Below are positions 45,656 to 55,140 of a stretch of 64,000 nucleotides of DNA, one piece after another. Location: the NCBI RefSeq assembly GCF_008831285.2, contig NW_022204507.1, forward strand, positions 5,104,174-5,168,173, given 5' to 3'. Each line of letters opens with the position of its first letter. Position 1 is the first letter of the stretch. Under the pieces are notes generated by a model. That model searched no databases, was not told the origin of the DNA, and saw only the letters and a list, made by a program, of their open reading frames with translations. The stretch comes from Nymphaea colorata. Lineage: Eukaryota > Streptophyta > Magnoliopsida > Nymphaeales > Nymphaeaceae. Made by a program: the position numbers and the translations under genes.

Positions 45656-46380
45656 TTAAGAAAATTCAACTTCTTCATGTAGGCTGGGTTTTCTTAGATT
45701 AGCAACAACACTGCGATCCTCTCTCCCTCTTTCATTGCAAAGTACCCATAGAAAATTGAATAAGAGTTTTCCTTTCAGCTACTGTTTCTGTACAAGAAAT
45801 AAAGTCAACATCTCACGCCATGCCTATGATTCCATATTCAACTACCTCACTTGGGCTGAAATACTTTGAATGCCTTATATCCTCCTCAATCTTCTCTCCA
45901 AATTACCCATATGTCTTGCATAAAGAGTGACCTTTCAACAAAGCTTCAAGGTTTTTGGTAAGTATTTCTACAGTCTCCTATATAAAAGTTGAACCTTAGT
46001 GTAGGCTCATAACTTAAAGCGCGTTCACTAGATTACGACTTTGACCGCAAAAGTAGTTAATTTTTTAAAGTTTTTCTATAAGGAAATAGATCAAGTACCC
46101 AAAAAAAATCCACTATAAGGATTCAAAAATTAGATAGAAGAGGAGATATATAAAAAAGTGGTTCTGCACTACTATATAATACATAACTAAGACAGAACAG
46201 AAGAAAGGGAAAACTAACAGGACAAAAGGGGTTTATACGTCTTCAACTATTATATGTCCATTATCAAATAAGGAAGTCTGTTTTCTTACCAATTCATCCT
46301 TCACATTTTTAATTTGTTTCCTGGGAACAATATCAGTAGCTTGATCTTAAAACCTTGCAATAGGTTGACAGAGATGAACC
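45656..46380 (-). pseudogene. CLPR4: CLPR4-like Clp protease subunit, last exons only
   Basis: Three exon-like blocks on the minus strand follow the C-terminal end of the chloroplast ClpPR core subunit ClpR4. Block 1 (46380-46290): HLCQPIARF, a stop, then DQATDIVPRKQIKNVKDEL, ending at a consensus donor GTAAGA. Block 2 (45931-45822): VTLYARHMGN, a frameshift, then KIEEDIRHSKYFSPSEVVEY and GIIG. Block 3 (45745-45656): VLCNERGREDRSVVANLRKP and a stop codon. ClpR subunits are non-catalytic members of the stromal protease ring. Retained introns show this is a duplicated genomic piece rather than a reverse-transcribed copy. Earlier exons are absent, and the acceptor before block 3 is not AG. It cannot make the protein. 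Confidence 0.8.
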
Positions 46381-47004
46381 ACTACAAGTTCATGTTTCAC
46401 AATCAACAGCAAGTTGCATACGAGGCATGTACATCAATGGAACTAGAGAGCTCACAAGAGAAAGGACCATAACTAGATTACCTGTTTTATCATGTATTGA
46501 AAAAGAATCCACATACGAATAGCAAAAACCTGGTTCTCAACATTCATGTAATTCATGAAAAATAGAGAAACTTGAAAGGCACACGTAATTTTAATTCCAT
46601 TTTTAATTTTTCTTTTATATTTATTGACTCTATATTGTATTGCAATAAAATATTCAAAAGAAATTAGTGTTCCTAGGCCCAATGCCTCTTGAATCTTCTC
46701 AACCCTTTCAAGAGAGTCGGTGATAACTCTTCAAATATCATATTAAGAACCAAAGATTCCTGTTATTAGTAATACAAACCATGTTCAGGAATTCATATCC
46801 CCAATAGGTTCAAACTCTGCTTTTACATAAGGTGATTCATTCAATTAAAAACAATTTATCTATTTGATAATTGATTTAAGCATGTAGACATAAGAAACCA
46901 ACATATTCTTGTACCTTCCATTATCTTCAAGTTGATTCATCATTGCCCTGTAGTAATCGTCAAGTTTCTTCCACAAGACTATTCTGTAAGGTCCTTTGGA
47001 GCTG
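46381..47004. other. non-coding DNA with one possible orphan exon
   Basis: On the minus strand, 47001-46915 is open without stops (SKGPYRIVLWKKLDDYYRAM then MNQLEDNGR), preceded by CTACAG and followed by GTACAAG, so it looks like an 87-base exon. I do not recognise the protein, and it is not part of ClpR4. Its upstream side is cut by repeat R2, which begins at about 47005. A second minus-strand patch (ITDSLERVEKIQEALGLG, about 46720-46670) is also protein-like but unassigned. Confidence 0.35.
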
Positions 47005-48330
47005 TAGATGTAGAATCTTATGTGATGATGTATGCTGCCATTTGATGGGGGAAATAATGTGTCACAAATGGCTGTGTAACGTCATCTGAGATCTTCATCT
47101 CCCATATCTCTCCTCGCCGTTTTCTATTTCCCTGTTGGCATTTAATTCCTCAAGCTTCCGGAGACCCATGGAGTTCATCGTTCTATTAGTCTTGGTGAGG
47201 AGGTTATTAGGGATGTCAATGAATCAGATTCAGATCAAATACCACATCAAGTTTTTTTAAATAAATCAGATATGAAAAAAAGAGAAATTTGATATCCAAA
47301 TAAAAAATCAGATCAGATTCGGTATTAAAAATTGGCATCCGATTAAATTCAGATTGAGACTCAGCATCAAATAGATACCCAATCAGATACCAGAAAAAAA
47401 AAGATAATGGATATCTAAACCCAAATTTATAGATCCGGATCCAAATAATATATTTTATTCTATATTATTGTAAATTTATAAATCTGAACCCAAATTTGAA
47501 TCCCCAATTTCAATTAATATCATCTGAATCTAAAACCAATGCAAACTTGGTCGAGCACTTGGCAAGGTTTGGGCCACCTCCAGATCCACTGCAAGTGACA
47601 TTTTGTTCATAAGCCTTCTTAATTTTATAGCTCCATTTTTTTCATCAAGACCCACGGCATCTGGTTACATGTATGGTGCATAGCCTTTAAGAAAATGACA
47701 AGTGCCCCCTGCCCACTTGTACTAGCTCCTTAGCCCACTTTTTGGGTACTTGGCATCCATGGAAGCCTGTGCACAAGCCTGGGCATATACCAGCTTGAAT
47801 ATCCACCCATGTCATCGACACTAGACTAAACACTTGAGAGAGAGAGAGATAGAGAGCTTCTCAGTGATGGAAACAAGGATGGGGAGCACATGAAGAAGGG
47901 GTAGAGAGTTTATTTCCTCTCTTAAGTGTAAAGTGTGTTGCACGCCGCCTCTTGAGCTTGTTGTTGCCAACTCCACCATCATCAACGTTGTCGTCCTCTT
48001 CTAAAGAGATTTACTAGAGAAAGTATGATTTAGCAATTTCCAAGTTTCAAGAGGATGTGAAGCTCAAACGGAAGAATGTTACAGCTTCTGCCTCTTGGGA
48101 TCTGTTACAAAAATGAAAACTAATTCTTAAAGCTGTGTTATTAACTTTATTTTCTTTACACCTATTGTAAAGGTGTAAAATTGAATTGTGGTGTTCTTTG
48201 TCATTCATGTGGAATTCTCTAGAAGGTTGAAGGCATGATTATGTTGTAATAGAAAATATTCTTTGATGCCTGTATATGATTTTGTACAAAAAAGAGTATA
48301 AATATGTGAAAGGAAGAAGAGCACGATGCC
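47005..48330 (+). repeat. repeat R2: 5' LTR of copia-8, interrupted at its 3' side
   Basis: Homologous to R3 (58828-60240) from GATGTAGAATCTTATGTGATG to GAAGAAGAGCACGATGC. This includes an AT-rich stretch with GGGATGTCAATGAATCAGAT (47210) and a TATA region at about 48295. It stops about 110 bases before the point where R3 meets its primer site, and copia-7 sequence begins there. Gag of the same family (copia-8) resumes at 52213 on the far side of copia-7. I therefore read R2 as the 5' LTR of copia-8 split by copia-7. Confidence 0.65.
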
Positions 48331-48441
48331 AAATATCATGGGTGAAGATGAGCCAGCCGAATGTCATGGGTGAAGATGAGCCAGCCGAATGTAGTGGGAT
48401 AAGATGAGCCAGCCAAATGTTGTTGAAACCAAAAACCGTGG
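48330..48441 (+). repeat. partial 5' LTR of copia-7 with 28-bp tandem repeats
   Basis: Three to four units of about 28 bp ending GATGAGCCAGCC, then AAATGTTGTTGAAACC and AAAAACCGTGG. The same series occurs in the 3' LTR at 51981-52092. The LTR start and the R-U5 part are missing here. Confidence 0.8.
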
Positions 48442-48961
48442 TGACTTAAATAGTGACTTTCTTAATCGTGTGCACTGTTTCTGGCATCCAGCGGTTCACG
48501 TAGCATTGCCAGCCTTCCACGATCCTCCAGCAGTCATCCCAGAACAGTTCGAGCAAGCATCAATCCAATCCCTACGATTGGAGGATTCCCTGCATTTTGT
48601 AGAGTGGTTCTTCGGTGAACCTGCCCCTTTCACTACTGTTTGTGATGCCGACCACCTTTTCCTGTCAAACTTCATGGACAGCATCCCCAAAGGAAGGTGA
48701 ACCTAACAAGCCAAGCTAATCACTGAGGTAGCCTCTCACAGCTGGAATCCTCGAATTCGTGGCCGTCCCTCTCTTTGTTTCAAGTTTCATGTTGCCCTCT
48801 ATTTCTTCACTTCCCGCCACTGGTGTCGACCACCATTGGGCCCCAAAAGGGTCAAACAGCATCGTCAGGCCGTGGTGACTCCTGCTCGACCGGTGACGTG
48901 ATCAGAACCAGCCAGAATATCCAGATTTCCACCGTCTTTCCTATGGATTTTTTCTTCTCCT
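48442..48961 (+). other. gene-like segment of unknown origin before copia-7 gag
   Basis: The sequence between the LTR piece and gag is visibly richer in G and C than its surroundings. A frame covering 48404-48700 is open for 98 codons with balanced composition, including DFLNRVHCFWHPAVHVALPA and LEDSLHFVEWFFGEPAPFTT, and no transposon motif. It ends with a stop after SIPKGR. The frame starts inside the LTR repeat, so the natural start is unknown. It could be a host exon captured by the element. I do not recognise the family. Confidence 0.35.
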
Positions 48962-49925
48962 TTGCATGGGAAGTCGGGTATTGAGTCCTCAGCATTAAGG
49001 AGGAGTCATGGCGAGAAAGGAAAGAACAATGAGTCAGGAAATATCAATGGCCATGAAAATGCCCAGGTGATATTTGATCTCTTCTATTTGCATCATTCGG
49101 ATAATTTCGGAAGTGGGTTAGTATCTCAACCACTTATCGGTGATAACTATGCAATCTGGAGCAGAGTCATGATCGTAGCTCTATCAGCCAAAAACAAGTT
49201 AAGATTCATTGATGGGACTATCAAAGAGCCTAACAAGGATGAACATAATCGTATGTTGTGGGTACGATGTAACAAGTTGGCTCTAGCATGGATTCTTAAT
49301 TCAATTAATAAGGAGATTCATGCTAGCATCACTTATGCTGCCTCAGATCAAGTAATATGGAAGGAGTTAAAAGAAAGCTATACTCAAAGTCTTGACCCAA
49401 GAGTCTTTCAGCTACACAGTTCAATACATCGATTACAACAAGAGTCCATGTCTGTTACTACATATTATACAAAACATATTGTATAAAAATCAAAGTGCTT
49501 TGGGAAGAATTAAATTACTACAATCCTGTGTCTGTGTTCATGTGGGGGCATAAAAAATTATTCGGATCAAATCCAAAGAGAACGTGTAATTTAGTTCTTC
49601 AAGGGACTGAACGACTCATATGATTCTATTAGAGGACAGATTTTATTGCTTGTGCCTTATCCACAGTAAACAAATTATATGCTCTAGTCTTGCAGGAGGA
49701 ACAACTGCGTAAAGCAAGATTCACGCCGTCAGCCTCTCACACCACCTTGGCAATATCACACAATCATATTCCCAAAGCAGCATCACTTGAACAAAGTTTC
49801 AAGTTTCAATGAAATAAAGAAATACATCAAAGACGACCAATATGTAGCTATTGTCATAACACAGGTCATGTGAAAGATAAATGTTTCAAGTTGAATCGCT
49901 ATCCTCGAGGACATCGATTCCATGA
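48962..49925 (+). pseudogene. copia-7 gag remnant
   Basis: Open for 174 codons from 48962 (another start is ATG 49008 in a different frame). It contains FYLHHSDNFGSGLVSQPLIG, DNYAIWSRVMIVALSAKNKL and AWILNSINKEI, the canonical plant copia gag N-terminal block, then LKESYTQSLDPRVFQLHSSI. A stop at 49484 ends it. Beyond, KLYALVLQEEQ and a CCHC knuckle CSYCHNTGHVKDKC (about 49841) with FKLNRYPRGH lie in later frames. The knuckle cysteines and histidine are all present. Confidence 0.82.
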
Positions 49926-50089
49926 TCCCAACTTTTGACCACCAATAGCTGCAGCTACCATTCATAATCAAAGGCGGGTGGACCTCCATGCAAGCAATGG
50001 TACTAGTTTCCTGGCAGCAACGGTCAAACTTCCAAGGAAGTTGTGCCTTCATTCACTATGGATGAGTATCAGAAACTCTTATCACTTGT

Positions 50090-50476
50090 TTGAACTCTGT
50101 CTGCCTTATCAATTTCGCAGGTAATATATCTTCATATAGTGTCTCCCATCTTACTTGGATTATTGATTCTAGAGCAAGTCGGTGCATTTGTGCCGTTAGC
50201 TCTCTACTTCAAAAACCAACCAACTGCCAAGTACCTATAAACTTACCTAATCGACATACAATAACTGTCCATCAAACTAGTGATGTTAAACTACCACCAT
50301 TCAGTCTCAAAAATTCCTTGTATATTTCCTCTCTCAAAGTGAACCTACTCTCTGTGAGTCAATTGAGCAAGGCACTAAACTTTTTTGTAACTTTCTTCCC
50401 CACTCATTGTGTCTTGCGGGACCTGAATGCGGGATTTCTATTGCTCTCTTATTTCGGCTCCCTTGACCAACGGTAA
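50090..50476 (+). pseudogene. copia-7 protease remnant
   Basis: WIIDSRASRCICA (about 50158) is the aspartic protease active site, with the Gly of D-S-G-A-S changed to Arg. It continues with LKNSLYISSLKVNLLSVSQL, the conserved C-terminal part. The frame ends at 50476. Directly after, within about 100 bases, reverse transcriptase sequence starts, so pre-integrase and integrase have been deleted. Confidence 0.8.
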
Positions 50477-50559
50477 CTTGACATTTAATGCAATGAAAGG
50501 CACAAGGTACCCTCTTTCTTACTTTACTTCACTTTCTCGTTTCTCCCCTAAAAACCTTT

Positions 50560-51880
50560 GAAGTGGCAGATGGACATAGGGAGTGGTGAGACACAATGAA
50601 CTTAGAAATTAGTACACTAAAGGAAAACAACACTTGGACAATGAGCACTTCACCACAAGGAGTTAAGCCCGTCGGTTGCAAGTGAGTTTACAAAATCGAG
50701 TTCTGATCAGACGGTACTGTTGAGCGATACAAGATGGCACGCCTCATCGCCAAAGGTTATTCTTAATAGGAAGACTGGACTACAATGAGACATTTGTACC
50801 AGCCGCAAAAATGGTAATTGTGTGAACTTTACTTTTAGTCACTGTGGAAAATGATTGGTTATTATATTAAATGGATGTGAAGAATGTCTTTCTTCATGGC
50901 GATTTGCTTGAAGAAATACATATGAAGGTTCCACCAAGATATGACCATAAGGGGGAGAATCTGGTATGCAATTACATAAATCTCTCTACGGTCTCAAACA
51001 GTCTCCTCGAAATTGGTTTCACAAATTGTCCTTGGCACTAGTGGAGTTTGGATTCACTCAAGCAAATGCCAAACACACATTATTCACTTACAAACAAGAC
51101 CAATTTTTTGTTGTTGTTCCCGTTTATGTGGACGACCTTATTATTACAGGCAACAACAAAGAGCTGATTGACGAATTTAAGCAATTTTTATGTCAGAAAT
51201 TTCTTGTGAAAGACCTGTACTCTTAAATATTTTTTGGGTTTAGAAATTGCTTGTTCAAGTGCAGTAATTTATGTTTCACAGCAAACGTATGCTCTCAACA
51301 TTATATGCAAAACAAGTATAATGGGTGCCAAGCCAATGGAATTTCTAGTGGAATGAAAGGTCAGACTCGAAGAAGGTACACTCCTAAGCACACAAACCAA
51401 TCTTCAAATGAGTGTGTTTTGTGATTATGATTGGGTGGTGTGTCAAGAAACGCGAAGGTCCACAACTAGTTATTGTGTTCTTCTTGGTGATTCTCCAATT
51501 TCATGAAAGACAAAAAAACAGCCCACAGTATCTCACTCCTTTGCAGAAGCAGAATACAAGGCGTTGGGAAATGCGGTACGTGAAGTGACTTGGTTGAAAT
51601 TCTTATTGTTGGATCTAGGCGTGAGACATCTACAACCGACAAATCTATACTGCGACAATCAGGCTGCCATGCATATTGCTGCAAATCCAGTTTTTCATTA
51701 GCGTACCAAACATACAGATTTAGATTGTCATGTTGTTTGAGAAAAAATATATCAAGGTGTAGTGAGAACCAGTTACATTAACAACAAAGGTCAGCTGGCA
51801 GACTTATTCACTAAGGCCTTAGGCAAGGAAGCATTTAATCTTCTTCTATCCAAACTGAACATAAGAAACTCTACACTTAG
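50560..51880 (+). pseudogene. copia-7 reverse transcriptase and RNase H remnant
   Basis: The RT start (GVKPVGCK, about 50660) and LIAKGY-like motifs are frameshifted. The frame at 50966-51226 is clean: LHKSLYGLKQSPRNWFHKLS, then VYVDDLIITGNNKELIDEF with the YVDD active site intact at 51125-51136, and LCQKFLVKDL. Connection and RNase H motifs follow in other frames: YVSQQTYALNI near 51270, [20 protein letters not shown] near 51535, [17 protein letters not shown] near 51648 and NNKGQLADLFTKALGKEAFN at about 51780. Some connection sequence between 51400 and 51420 is missing. Confidence 0.85.
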
Positions 51881-51892
51881 TTTGAGGGGGAG
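51881..51892 (+). other. polypurine tract of copia-7
   Basis: TTTGAGGGGGAG immediately precedes the TGTTAAAATTAAG start of the 3' LTR. It is a well-preserved copia polypurine tract. Confidence 0.9.
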
Positions 51893-52190
51893 TGTTAAAA
51901 TTAAGATTCGCTTCTTATCTTCTTATTTTGACATCTTAACGATAAGATTTTCAGTTGGTTAGTGTAGCTGTTAGGATAAACCAGCCAAATATCATGGGAG
52001 AAGATGAGCCAACCGAATGTCATGGGATAAGATGAGCCAGACAAATATCATGGGATAAGGTGAGCCAGCCAAATGTCGTTGAAACTAAAAACCGTGTACT
52101 ACTTTTTCTTCTGTATATAGGTGTGTAAGATCAATAGAAAAATATGAAGCAATTACCTTGTGTTACATTCTTCCTTAACTCAAATAATTT
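51893..52190 (+). repeat. 3' LTR of copia-7
   Basis: Starts TGTTAAAATTAAGATTCG. It contains three 28-bp units (51981-52008, 52009-52036, 52037-52064) plus a partial fourth, then a likely TATA region CTGTATATAGG (about 52115), and ends near AATTTCTACA. Remnant primer-site sequence of copia-8 (CAGAGCC) follows at 52206. Confidence 0.8.
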
Positions 52191-52212
52191 CTACATACTA
52201 TAATACAGAGCC

Positions 52213-53090
52213 ATGGCGTCAACAGGCAAGGCTCCCAATTCTTCCAACTCTTTTTCAGCTAGTGGAACAGAGTCCTCTAATGGTAACAACATCATCACTA
52301 TTGAAAACCTCTTTTTCCTTCATCATTCGGACCACCCTGGTACTATTTTGGTTTCACAATTAGTAACTAGTGAAAATTACTCAACCTGAAGTCATGCTAT
52401 GAGAATCGCATTGTCTACCAAAAACAACTTGACCTTTGTTGATGGTAGTCTTCCCAAACCCAGCATTGCAGCTCCTGAGGTCATGATGTGGAAGGCTTTG
52501 CAATCACATCGTCTTTCATGGATTCTTAACTCCATCTCAAAATAATTATCAAGCAATATCATCTACACCACCACAACTATTAAAGTGTGGGCACACTTAA
52601 AGGACCGATTCATTCACTGAAAGCACAAACCCCTCATAAGTACCAACTCAAGTCCTCCATTAGTCGTTTGAATCAAGAAAATATATCTGTTGCTCTTTAT
52701 TTTACAATATTGGGATAAGCTTTCGTTCTATGATGTTCTTTCGAAATGCTCTTGCAATGCCTTGAAAGTGGTTGCTGAAAAGCAACAAGAAGAGAGAGTG
52801 ATTGAATTTCTTATGAGATTGAATGATTCATTCAATGCTATAAGATGGCAAATTCTACATATGCAACCTTTGCCTTCTCTACAAAAGACATGCACTGGTC
52901 CTTCAAGAGGAGAAGCTCACCTTCAAACTAGTGCTGCGGAGTATGTTGGTCTCTCAGCAAGTGCAAATTTGAATGCATTCGAAAACCAACAAAACAGGCA
53001 CCCACAATACTTCTGCAATTACTGCAAGATTGCAGGACATCAAAGGAACGATGCTTCAAATTAAATAGTTACCCTCCAAACTTTATAGGT
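52213..53090 (+). pseudogene. copia-8 gag remnant
   Basis: ATG 52213 reads MASTGKAPNSSNSFSASGTE, as in copia-9 at 60254. FLHHSDHPGTILVSQLVTSE, then a stop in place of the conserved Trp, AMRIALSTKNNLTFVDGSLP and SHRLSWILNSIS follow. A later frame (52690-53064) holds KVVAEKQQEERVIEFLMRLN and the knuckle CNYCKIAGHQRND, whose last cysteine is Asp. Two or more stops and at least two frameshifts separate these parts. It is the closest relative of copia-9 in the window. Confidence 0.82.
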
Positions 53091-53289
53091 GGAAAATAGA
53101 GCTAGACAAGGGGGCTATCATCAAGGCCTCTGTTGGAGGGAAAACTGATTCCAATGCCTTAATCTCCTCCATGCATGGAAAATAGTTCAGCAAGGACATT
53201 GCTCCAATTCTAACTGAAGATGAATTTATTCAATTCAAAAAACTCCTCAAAAATCGATCAGTAGCCCAAATAAACTTTCTAGCTATGTC

Positions 53290-54012
53290 ATTCTTCAAAC
53301 TAGATGCCAGTTAGATATTGGTGCCAGTCACCACATGTCATGCTGCCATAAATCAATGCTAGATGACACAAAATTAGCTGTTGCATTTTCAATTAGAGTT
53401 CAGGACAACAGAACAGTATATGCTACATGTGTCGGTAAAGTTGTTCTATCACCTTCCATTTTTCTTCAAAAAGTGTATTATCTTCCAAAGTTTGCTTACA
53501 ACATATTGTCAGTGTGCAGATTTATTCAGAAAACCAAGCGTCATTTGATTTTCCCCACTACTGGGTGCTTTGTTGAGGACCCAATCTCCATGACGTGGAC
53601 TGAGCTGGGTGATTCATCAGGGGGATTCTTCATTTTCAAGTCACCTCTTACAACTGTAGACTGCTTGTTCACGAAACCCACTCAATCAGATTTTGATGTT
53701 TGGCATATGAGACTTGGGCACCCATCCTGCTCAAATAATCAAATGCTCTAAAAGCATGACTCTATCATTAAGTTGTCAAATCATTTCTGTGAAGTATGTA
53801 GTGTTGCTAAACAATATAGATTGATGTTCAAATTAAGTGAATCACGTTTTGCTAAACCTTTTGATTTGCTAATTTCTGTTGAGTAAAGCTCTTGTGAATA
53901 ATGTTTCCCAAGCATCGCATACTCAAGCACATTACCTTTTGTCTATTATGGATGATTTTTAAGAGCCATGTGGGTTTACCTATTGAAGTATAAACGTGAA
54001 GTAGGTGATTGC
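53290..54012 (+). pseudogene. copia-8 protease and truncated integrase remnant
   Basis: The protease site itself is damaged (ISVPVTTCHAA-like frame near 53310), but its C-terminal half is open at 53335-53751: TVYATCVGKVVLSPSIFLQK and YNILSVCRFIQKTKRH. FDVWHMRLGHPSCSNNQML is the pre-integrase motif. Integrase follows through FCEVCSVAKQYRLMFKLSES, and the core block DFLRAMWVYLLKYKREVGD is reached near 54010. There the sequence switches to the CTCGAG-rich element. The equivalent place in copia-9 is about 61920. Confidence 0.8.
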
Positions 54013-54420
54013 ACGAGTCAAGTCGAGCTCTAGTTGGGTCAGCTCAAGTCGACTTCACTAAGAAAACTCGAGGTCAAACTCGACTCAAGCTCAAGCTTGA
54101 CTCGATGATACAACATTGGGCTCAAACTCGACTCACTGAACTCATTTATGTTAAACATGCCTTGTTTCATTTAACTTGTCTAACTGTATTAACTCGTTTA
54201 GTTTTTACTCGTTTAGATTTTTTGTCGTTATAATTCAATATTTATTGTATAGTCGAGTCGAGTTGAGTTCTTACAACTCGAACTCAACTGTTTAACATTT
54301 CGAGCATACATTTGAACTCAAGCTCAACTCGTTAATAAACAAGTTGGTTTCAAGTTGAGCTTCAACAAGTGAGTTCGATCGAGTCGAGCTCGAGCTGGCT
54401 CAACTTGTTGTGCAGCCCTA
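54013..54420. mobile_element. CTCGAG-rich inverted-repeat element at the copia-8 break
   Basis: Starts GATTGCACGAGTCAAGTCGA-like and ends CAACTTGTTGTGCAGCCC. The two ends are inverted relatives (TTGCACGA versus CTGCACAA). The interior repeats CTCGAGCTC, GAGTCGAG and CTCAAGCTC many times on both sides of an AT-rich centre. This organisation is known from plant non-autonomous DNA elements of MULE or hAT type. Flanks do not give a clear target duplication, and copia-8 does not resume on the far side, so the insertion was accompanied by rearrangement. Confidence 0.55.
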
Positions 54421-54429
54421 AGTGGACTT

Positions 54430-55140
54430 CTCTTTCAGACATATAATATTAATCTACTTATTGATCGGGTCTTTTGCAATGCACCGAGATTCCTTTTGGA
54501 ATAGATTTCAAGGAAAATGAGCTATATCCGATCTTGTTTGGCCTTTCACCCCTAGCCACAAGTCGTACCCATATTTTTGCCACATACATGGGCTCGGTCC
54601 TCGAAGGCCTGGTAGAGCTTGTTTGAACCTGGCTAGATCAATCAGTTTAGGGTCAAATAGGAAGAACTATCATCTGCAACCTCTAGAAAGCACCTACACT
54701 TAACGGCTTAAGCAGCTGTTCCCAAAAGGTTGCCGTTAGAGTGAGTGTGCCCCGCCGGGTCTAAGCTCTGCTCCTTCGACTGATTGTTTGCATCTGATCT
54801 CAGGTTCTCTGTTACACTAACCTCCCCGCTCACCAAAGTGAGGCTGTGCAGCTGACCCTTCAAGACTCACTGATCGGGCTGGCAAGTCCTCGAAAGTGTT
54901 CTTCAGTCTGATTTCCATGAAAACTACTAAAGCTGCAAAATATTACACTCTAATTGACAAGGTAGAGCGCTCAAGTGTTGGAGAAAGTCCTAATTCCTAA
55001 AGAGGAAAAGGTAAAGCCTGGACTCCAAGGGTATTGTCTCCCAAGCATTGAATTTGCCGTGGCACTGAACGGGCAAATGTAATATCAGTGACTTATGTAT
55101 TAATGGGTTTAAGAAGCTGCAGCGGCATCAGCCATTAAAA
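54430..55140. other. higher-GC stretch, possibly organellar-derived
   Basis: Composition changes sharply here: balanced base content with motifs such as GCCGTTAGAGTGAGTGTGCC, CCTCCCCGCTCACCAAAGTG and GATCGGGCTGGCAAGTCC. There are no long frames and no transposon motifs. The texture is like plant mitochondrial intergenic DNA, which is commonly inserted in nuclear genomes. This is judged from appearance only. An unrecognised retrotransposon internal region is the main alternative. Confidence 0.3.

Larger units (their letters stand above)
48330..52190 (+). mobile_element. copia-7: chimeric Ty1/copia element nested in copia-8
   Basis: The element carries gag, protease, RT/RNase H and a 3' LTR, but integrase is missing and the 5' LTR is reduced to a 110-base middle piece. 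Both LTR pieces contain the same 28-bp minisatellite (GGGATAAGATGAGCCAGCC type). A gene-like GC-richer segment lies between the LTR piece and gag. The RT active site YVDD is intact. Flanking sequence on both sides belongs to another copia family, so it is nested. No target duplication is recognisable because the 5' end is truncated. Confidence 0.75.
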
